Shown here: one piece after another, positions 58,270-64,000 of the stretch | How positions within the stretch are numbered: the stretch's first letter is position 1 | Layout: each line of letters opens with the position of its first letter | Source of the DNA: Ustilaginoidea virens | Lineage: Eukaryota > Ascomycota > Sordariomycetes > Hypocreales > Clavicipitaceae | Length of the DNA stretch: 64,000 bases | NCBI RefSeq assembly: GCF_000687475.1 | Contig: NC_057317.1 | Span: 1,488,001-1,552,000, forward strand | Direction of reading: 5' to 3' | The notes under the pieces: generated by a model | Database searches by the model: none | Seen by the model: only the letters and a program-made list of their open reading frames with translations | What the model was told of the DNA's origin: nothing | Position numbers and translations under genes: made by a program

Positions 58270-61038
58270 CGTCACGAGACCGGAATTGTGTCGGTCGAGT
58301 GTCCAATTCACCAGCTTGTTCAAGCATGGGAGTCTTGGACAGAAGAACCCAGGACGAGTGCCACTAGAAAGGATGAGATTTCATGCGTTGAAGAGTATGT
58401 ACACCTACGTACATGTTGGGAGCATCTAACGATTAATAATAAGGAACCTAATCAGCAGAAATCAACAGAGAATCTCTTACGTACATCAAAGTGACCGAGT
58501 TGCAAAGTTTGAACCAGACCTGGTTGGTTATTCCTCCGTTTATTTCGTCCTTTTGGAGGCGGCAACCTGGGTCCGCGGTCCGAAAGTCGTCTTCATCGCG
58601 ACTGCCATCGAGCGCAAATGCAAGTTGCCACGACTCTGCGCCGGCTTTTGGCTTAGAATGATCAATAGTTGCGAGTCTCAGCTGCTGGGAATGCACGTGG
58701 ACGCACGCTGCTCCACCACGCTGAGGAGATTTGCTAAGGAAATCTGCCAAGGCCGCTTCTCGTTCACCATGCCTTCTTCGACTCTTCCGGCTGACATTTC
58801 GTCCATCTGAGGCTTGAGGCTGTCGAGACGTCACCGAGCAGCGTTTCGTTCCGAGACGGCTAGACGATCTGGATGATAGCCGCGATAGCCAAAGGAGCTG
58901 CCTGACTAAGGTCCCATTACTGGGTCCGAAACAGAAGAAAAGGAGGATGCAACTCGGGAGGAGAAAAAGCCATGCAACTTGACGCACATCGGGACCTGCC
59001 CGGTGAGTTGGCAAAAAGACTTGTTGAGATGGTCCAATGGGGCGAGAAATTGATGAATGTAGTGAAATAAAAAGTCGGCTATGGACCAACGGCCTTCAGC
59101 AAGGACTTTCAGGTAAAAGTAGGAGATAGTCCAGAGCTAGACGCGATTCCTCGGCATAGCCTGTGTCTGTGTCGGTGGCGTTCAAAAAGGCGGGAATGGG
59201 TGGTTGAATGACGCCTCTTCCTGAAATGAACCAAGTAGCCGGAGCACATGTCGAGAGCTGCGGACAGTCGTACCACGTGCTTTGATGCGAAAAGGTCGGG
59301 GTCACAAAGTTCTGTCCGAACTGCCGCTCGCATAAAGTCGTTGCAACAAGAGATGGAAACAGTGAACAAGCCTCGTCGGAGATTGAACGGGAAGAGGATC
59401 CTCTCCAAACGGATATCGTTGCCTTGACCGACGACTAGAGTTGAAACGGTGTTTGAGGTAGCGTGAGCTGTTCAGCGAATCAACGAAGTCTCCTCACGAG
59501 AGAAAGTCTTGTTTAGTTGAGTGACTGGAGCGGCCGCCGGTTTTGCGACAGTTGTTCTTCCAGTTGTGCAAGGATGCTTGGAAGATTACAGAGACAAAGA
59601 ACAGCTTGCGATCAAGCGAACCGAGTAGTCGTTTGCAAGGGAGATAGGAATCGACCTCGATGCCAGGAGGGGAGCGGCAATAACAGGCCTGGGGAAGTTT
59701 TCGCATGCAGTAAGGGCAAGACATGCTGTTGCGGTGTCTGTATGAGAGATAAGAAAGGGCATCTAAGCAGACAAAGACTACCTGCCTACCTGCCTAGGTA
59801 CCTACCTCCTAATGCATATGGGTCAACCTTGGGTAGATACATACCTTGGGCTGGTCTGGTAACTTCGATGCAAGCTTGACAAGCCAAGCATTCCCCAGAA
59901 ATTAAAACCAGGCACCGGGATCTTGGGACGCCGTTCCCTGGCCCTGGGGAAAAAACCACCGCCAGGGACAGGGCTCAATCCATTTCCAACCGCCCCCCCC
60001 CCCCCAGTTCCTCCCTCCCTCTCTGGAACCCACGCGCAACCTTGCGCCACCGCATCTCGGCTTTGTGCTGCCGCCAGCACCCCCACTGGGGTAGCATCGT
60101 CCCTATCACAGGGCTCAACTTGTGACCAACCTGCAACATTTACTAGCAACACTCTGGGCCCAACCAAATGAAAGGGGCTGTTGTTATGCCATGCCATGTA
60201 TGCTGGGCTTGGCAACGACAGTTGCTGCAATATCCTTATCCCGTTCCTGAAGAAAATCACTGCTCGATGGATACCGGTGCATCCATAAGGATGATCATCA
60301 CTCAACATGGGGCAGAGGGCGGAAACTACGTGCCCGGTTGCTTCAAGATAACTCTCTATGATGGGTCAGGCAATGAGAACGAATGCCTACCCAGGTGGTC
60401 TTGGCACCAAGAGTGACCCGACAAAAGTCTGTTACAACATGCCCCAAGACACATTTAACCCCAAGGTGCTTTGTCCAAGTGAAAAGTCAAACCGAATGCT
60501 CTTCAGCAATCTAGAATAGAGCGACCAAAACACACAGGCTGAAAAATACAATGAGGAGCGACCCCTTACCGTGTCGTCCTTTCAACTGACTCATCCCTCA
60601 AATCCCTGTTTGCCATTAGCAAACTGATGGTCCATCTAGGACCATGTAAAAATACAACTGCAAAGAGTGGTGATTGAAATGAAACTATTCCGGTCTTGAG
60701 GAGATAACAAGCGAATGCGAGCAAAGAGAAAAAAGTATAACAACGGCTCAGTAAGGTTTTGCCGTCATGTGGACGCTCCCCTTCTCCAAGGTTACCCATC
60801 GTCAGAACAAGGCACGCGAGTGACATTACGCGCAGGATCGTAAGGCGGTTGGGCTTGCTTCAACAAAGCGAACTGCTCGCGTGCCGATATGCCCCTTAGA
60901 CATGGTCGTGGAAACTGGACTGCTTTTTCGTAGAATCGTCTTAAGATTTGGCGAAGCACACGACGAAAGTGGCAAAGACCGGCCCGAAGACTTGGAACGT
61001 TTATTGTCCTTCAGACCATCCACGGGCCGGTCAAATTG
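58270..61038. other. Intergenic between convergent genes
   Basis: No gene is supported in 2.8 kb. AGGTACCTA-type motifs occur at 59782-59808 and a C run at 59993-60005. A minus-strand ORF of 213 codons (58448-59089) is Ser/Arg-rich and unlike a real protein. The right end should contain the 3' UTR of the SF3B6 gene. Confidence 0.6.
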
Positions 61039-61765
61039 TCAATCTATACCGTGCTGCTTCTTGAGCTGCGCTAAAGATTCACGGCGAGCCTCCAAGTCCT
61101 CTTTTGACTTGATCATCTTCTCTGGCTGGTGATATAGAACTGCAGGATAAAGTCAGTCGATCTGACAATAGGTTCACGGGAAAAAAAAAAAAAAAAAAAA
61201 AAGAGGCCCCAAGGGATGGGAAAGCATCCAAATCGAATTTGGTGGCGAATAGTCACATACCGACAAGATAACGGCTCTGAAAGTTGAAGCCGTTGAGCTT
61301 GTCGCAGGCTTGCTTAGCATCCACTACGTCCTCATAGACCACAAAGGCAGTACCCTTGGTAGCGTTGGAAATTCCCTGGCGAACTTGGCTATTTATCGAA
61401 GCCCCGTTAGTAAATGATTTGTAGCCCTGTTTTTGAGTACAGGTTGCGTACCGAATGGGGCCAAATTTTCCAAAGAGGTCGAAAAGCTCCTCTGGAGTGA
61501 CGCTGTAGCTACAATCGTTGCTGTTTAGTTCGGGATCTCGAAACGGTTTTCTCTGACGTATTGAATTACCTCAAGTTCTTCACGAACAAAGCTCTGTAAG
61601 GTGATCAGCTAAAGCAAACGCGAAGATGTCGGAGACGAGCTCATCTCGAATGCATGACTCAACCTTGAAGCTGAGAAAAACGAGCGAGCATCATGCTGGA
61701 GGCCACAAGGAAGCGCAAACTCACCTATTGACTTCGGGTGCGAGCTTTCCGCCGCGACTACTCAT
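61039..61765 (-). CDS. SF3B6: Splicing factor 3B subunit 6 (p14/SF3b14)
   Basis: RRM protein of the U2 snRNP SF3b complex; binds SF3B1 and contacts the branch site; nuclear. Five exons on the minus strand: 61765-61725, 61593-61570, 61508-61452, 61388-61261 and 61139-61039, giving 116 aa, close to animal p14. Introns are GTGAGT..CAG, GTAATT..TAG, GTACGC..TAG and GTATGT..CAG. The second exon is a 24-nt microexon (ALFVKNLS). The product has RNP2-like LFVKNLSYSV, EELFDLFGKFGPIRQVRQG, RNP1-like KGTAFVVYEDV and the C-terminal VLYHQPEKMIKSKEDLE...QLKKQHG. Every exon is too short to stand out alone, but joined they read as one complete p14. It is divergent from the glycosylase gene, 892 bp away. Confidence 0.96.
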
Positions 61766-62657
61766 CCTTTGGATGATTTTACTGGGGTTGACGAGGGACT
61801 CGGAAGGGTCGTGTGCGCGGCACTGTAGAAGGATCGAGGATGGGGTAGGATGGGATTGGAAACTAGATCCGGGCGGAGGCGGCAGTCGACGTGGGCGACT
61901 AGGGACCCAATTGTCAAGTCACGTGAGCTCATCCGCTGGGTCGGTCAATGTCATGTGGGATGGTCCGTAAGGCAGCAGCAGCCCTCCCACCACCTGAGCA
62001 AGGGCGGCCGGTCATTGCCAGTTACGACGAATAGCGAAGGTTTTGGGGGAAAGCGTCGTCAAAAGAGCGAGGATGGAAGCTTAAATGATTGAATTATTTC
62101 CGTAGGAGCTACAACATGCGGACTGAAGCCAGGCTGCAAAGACCGTCTTCACATAGCTGCTGCGAATTCTGGAGTGTTACTTTTCAAATGGAAGAAGCGA
62201 GCCCAGACTTGGGAATTCTCCGACTCGCATTGCCTATTAAGGCGGTCGTCGCATGGATTCAAGCTTCAACTAGCCGTTGTCATCTTGAGGAATGCTCTGA
62301 TGATCTGGCTCGCTTCGTGCGATTATGTCCAGCGTCCATTTGTCAGGAACCATGCCATTAGCTGTCTCGCTGATTTATCTCCAATAACAGACAGTGTGTA
62401 GAGGCACAATTACATACCCGCACTGTACAAGAATACTTCAGGATTCACTCCGAGCCACGCAACTTGATTTCGACGTGGACATTCATGACACTCTTGCCTC
62501 TTCGAAGGCGATGCATGTTTCAGTAAACGTGCCTTTGGTTGCGCCTAGCAACTGAAAAATCACACAATTGGACCTGTTGTATTGTCTTCTTTGTGTATTG
62601 CTGTTGATTCTCTCCATGCCCGACTCCACTGAATACTGACAAGTTTTCTGCAACAAG
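61766..62657. promoter_or_regulatory. Divergent intergenic region, SF3B6 and MBD4-like gene
   Basis: This 892-bp stretch separates two head-to-head genes and must carry both promoters. I see no clear TATA box or named factor site, and no ORF that looks real. Confidence 0.5.
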
Positions 62658-64000
62658 ATGCTACCAATATCTGCGAGTTTCGTCCTCTCCAAGTTTGATC
62701 TGCGCGAAGATGAGAGAGGATTCCTCTCACAAATCCTTGAATCTCCTGATACTCCAGTCAGTGAGATTAACGAGTTGGTCAACTCAGCTATAGTTGCTGA
62801 TTCAGAAGACTTCCAACTTATGGTCCATTGCGCCAGGGCCATTCAACTGTCTCGAATTCGTCATCATGCTAGTTTGGATGGGAACGATGTTCTCACGTTT
62901 ATATGGTACATGTTGGAGGGCGAGCCAGATACTAGTAGCAAACCTGCTGCTCCCTGGGCCCAAACCGACCGTCTGATTGACCATGCTAGAAAACTGGCCC
63001 AAGAATGTTCTATACCAGGGTATTTTACACACGGCAAAGAAAATTCAAACTCCGTTAGTCAGATTCGTCATCGATCCAAATCAAAGAAACGTAACACGGC
63101 GTCTCGATGTTGGTTTGAAGAGACTGGTGTGATTCAGGCTCGGACCCAAGTCGAAAAAATAGGCGTCAAGGATAATAGTCATCAGAAAATAGAGGGGTCA
63201 TTTTCTGGTTTCCATGCGATTGACAGGAATATCTCTTCTGCTAGACGGGTTTCTGCAGCATCCGCCTCGGAAAGCACACCCACGGTTCCAAACCGAAGGT
63301 GCGAGTACTTCAACCGCATTTCACTCAAAAACACTAGACGCTGTGTCAGGAGTCGAAGTTCTCCGTACTTTGCCGTGGGCATCAAACAAGCGAAAGACGA
63401 AAAGACTTCACCGAAGCGACGGCTTGCAGGCCTTGTCTCTAGCATACCATTCCCTCCGCTCCATGCTGAGCAATTTGGGTTGGTGCAAGAGAAGCTTGCG
63501 CGTGAACCATTCTGGTTACTGATAGCCGTAACTTTTCTGATCAAAACCAAAGGGCAAATGGCCATCCCGGTGTTTTACAAGGTCAAGGAGCGGTTTCCCT
63601 CGCCCCAGCAGCTCGCAGACCCCAATAACTCGGAAGAAATATTGGGCATGATTCGTCACCTAGGGCTAGCAAGGAACCGGCTCGCAACCATACGCAAGTT
63701 CGCGGCAGCATTTGTAAATGCGCCGCCTACACGTGAGAAGTTATACCAAGTCAAAAAATACGATAAACGAGATGTCGGAACAATATCTACACAGTGTTCA
63801 TTCCAGCCGGGTCAACTTGACAGGGTTTCGGGCCAATCTACTGCCTGTAACGACGGCCAAGTTGCTATGGATGCATGGGAGATAGGCCACATAACCCAGG
63901 GGAAATATACCTTGGACAGCTGGAGGATTTTCTGCAGAGATGAGTTGCTTGGACGAGCCGAGGATTGGAAAGGCGAAGGGAGAGGGCCCGACTTCCAGCC
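62658..64000 (+). CDS. MBD4-like HhH-GPD DNA glycosylase, 3' end beyond window
   Basis: Base-excision enzyme expected to remove thymine or uracil from G mismatches made by (methyl)cytosine deamination; nuclear. One uninterrupted frame runs from the ATG at 62658 to the window edge, 447 codons. Residues 1-90 are a conserved-looking head (SKFDLREDERGFLSQIL...VLTFIWYMLEGEP). 125-260 are basic and disordered (RHRSKSKKRN, RRCVRSRSSPYF). The HhH-GPD domain begins near 262: IPFPPLHAEQFGLVQEKL, EPFWLLIAVTFLIKTKGQMA, then hairpin-region IRHLGLARNRLATIRKFA, and KYTLDSWRIFCRDELLGRA. Asp420 in that last motif matches the MBD4 catalytic Asp. No MBD domain is visible, as I recall for fungal members. Only the last few dozen residues are expected to be missing. 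Confidence 0.9.
   Translation, partial: MLPISASFVLSKFDLREDERGFLSQILESPDTPVSEINELVNSAIVADSEDFQLMVHCARAIQLSRIRHHASLDGNDVLTFIWYMLEGEPDTSSKPAAPWAQTDRLIDHARKLAQECSIPGYFTHGKENSNSVSQIRHRSKSKKRNTASRCWFEETGVIQARTQVEKIGVKDNSHQKIEGSFSGFHAIDRNISSARRVSAASASESTPTVPNRRCEYFNRISLKNTRRCVRSRSSPYFAVGIKQAKDEKTSPKRRLAGLVSSIPFPPLHAEQFGLVQEKLAREPFWLLIAVTFLIKTKGQMAIPVFYKVKERFPSPQQLADPNNSEEILGMIRHLGLARNRLATIRKFAAAFVNAPPTREKLYQVKKYDKRDVGTISTQCSFQPGQLDRVSGQSTACNDGQVAMDAWEIGHITQGKYTLDSWRIFCRDELLGRAEDWKGEGRGPDFQ

Noticed and set aside
58448..59089. 213-codon minus-strand ORF
   Set aside because: Ser/Arg-rich, no motif, lies in a convergent 3' region; treated as chance.

Overview
This window is nuclear DNA of a filamentous ascomycete (Pezizomycotina), most likely a Sordariomycete of the Hypocreales type. 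The grounds are short spliceosomal introns (53-158 nt, with one of 538 nt) that have GTRNGT donors and CTAAC-like branch points. The gene families also fit: an NpgA-type phosphopantetheinyl transferase, a Kre9/Knh1 GPI protein, a fungal seven-TM receptor, CRT10, a MEP ammonium transporter and a Zn2Cys6 regulator. Wide intergenic regions are packed with microsatellites and homopolymers. I do not assign a species.

Layout. 1-888 (-): NpgA-type PPTase, cut by the window edge. 1714-4440 (-): Hsp70-like protein with a proline-rich head. 6529-7426 (-): Kre9/Knh1-like GPI-anchored protein. 9619-10486: a complete 850-bp non-autonomous DNA transposon with 80-bp inverted repeats and a 9-bp target duplication. 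11769-14029 (-): UDP-glucose pyrophosphorylase. 15918-16708 (+): DUF3605/GIG1-like protein. 17734-18770 (-): double FolB-domain protein. 18771-26060: 7.3 kb with no gene I can support. 26061-27778 (+): seven-TM receptor-like protein. 28940-31752 (+): CRT10 family. 34497-36246 (+): ammonium transporter. 36747-39008 (-): membrane-anchored histidine acid phosphatase. 40290-41909 (-): TauD/TfdA-type dioxygenase. 41910-46995: 5 kb of low-complexity DNA. 46996-about 50284 (-): Zn2Cys6 transcription factor. 50285-56538: 6.2 kb gene-poor. 56539-58269 (+): intronless kinase-like protein. 61039-61765 (-): SF3B6/p14 spliceosome subunit. 62658-64000 (+): MBD4-like HhH-GPD DNA glycosylase, cut by the window edge.

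The genes are ordinary, independently transcribed fungal loci. I see no biosynthetic cluster and no operon. Loose themes are nutrient scavenging (ammonium transporter, phosphatase, TauD-type dioxygenase), cell wall and sugar-nucleotide supply (UGP1, Kre9-like) and genome maintenance (MBD4-like glycosylase). I rebuilt exon structures by hand from splice signals, reading-frame continuity and remembered family similarity. Splice sites that keep the frame and restore a recognisable family motif are reliable; first exons are less so.

The most unusual items are the Mutator-like miniature element with about 6.5 internal ~90-bp repeats, a histidine acid phosphatase gene that appears to need two GC-AG introns, a Glu in place of the first His of the ammonium-channel pair, a transcription-factor gene whose first exon may be only an ATG, and a short motif (TACGGAGTA) strongly over-represented between genes.
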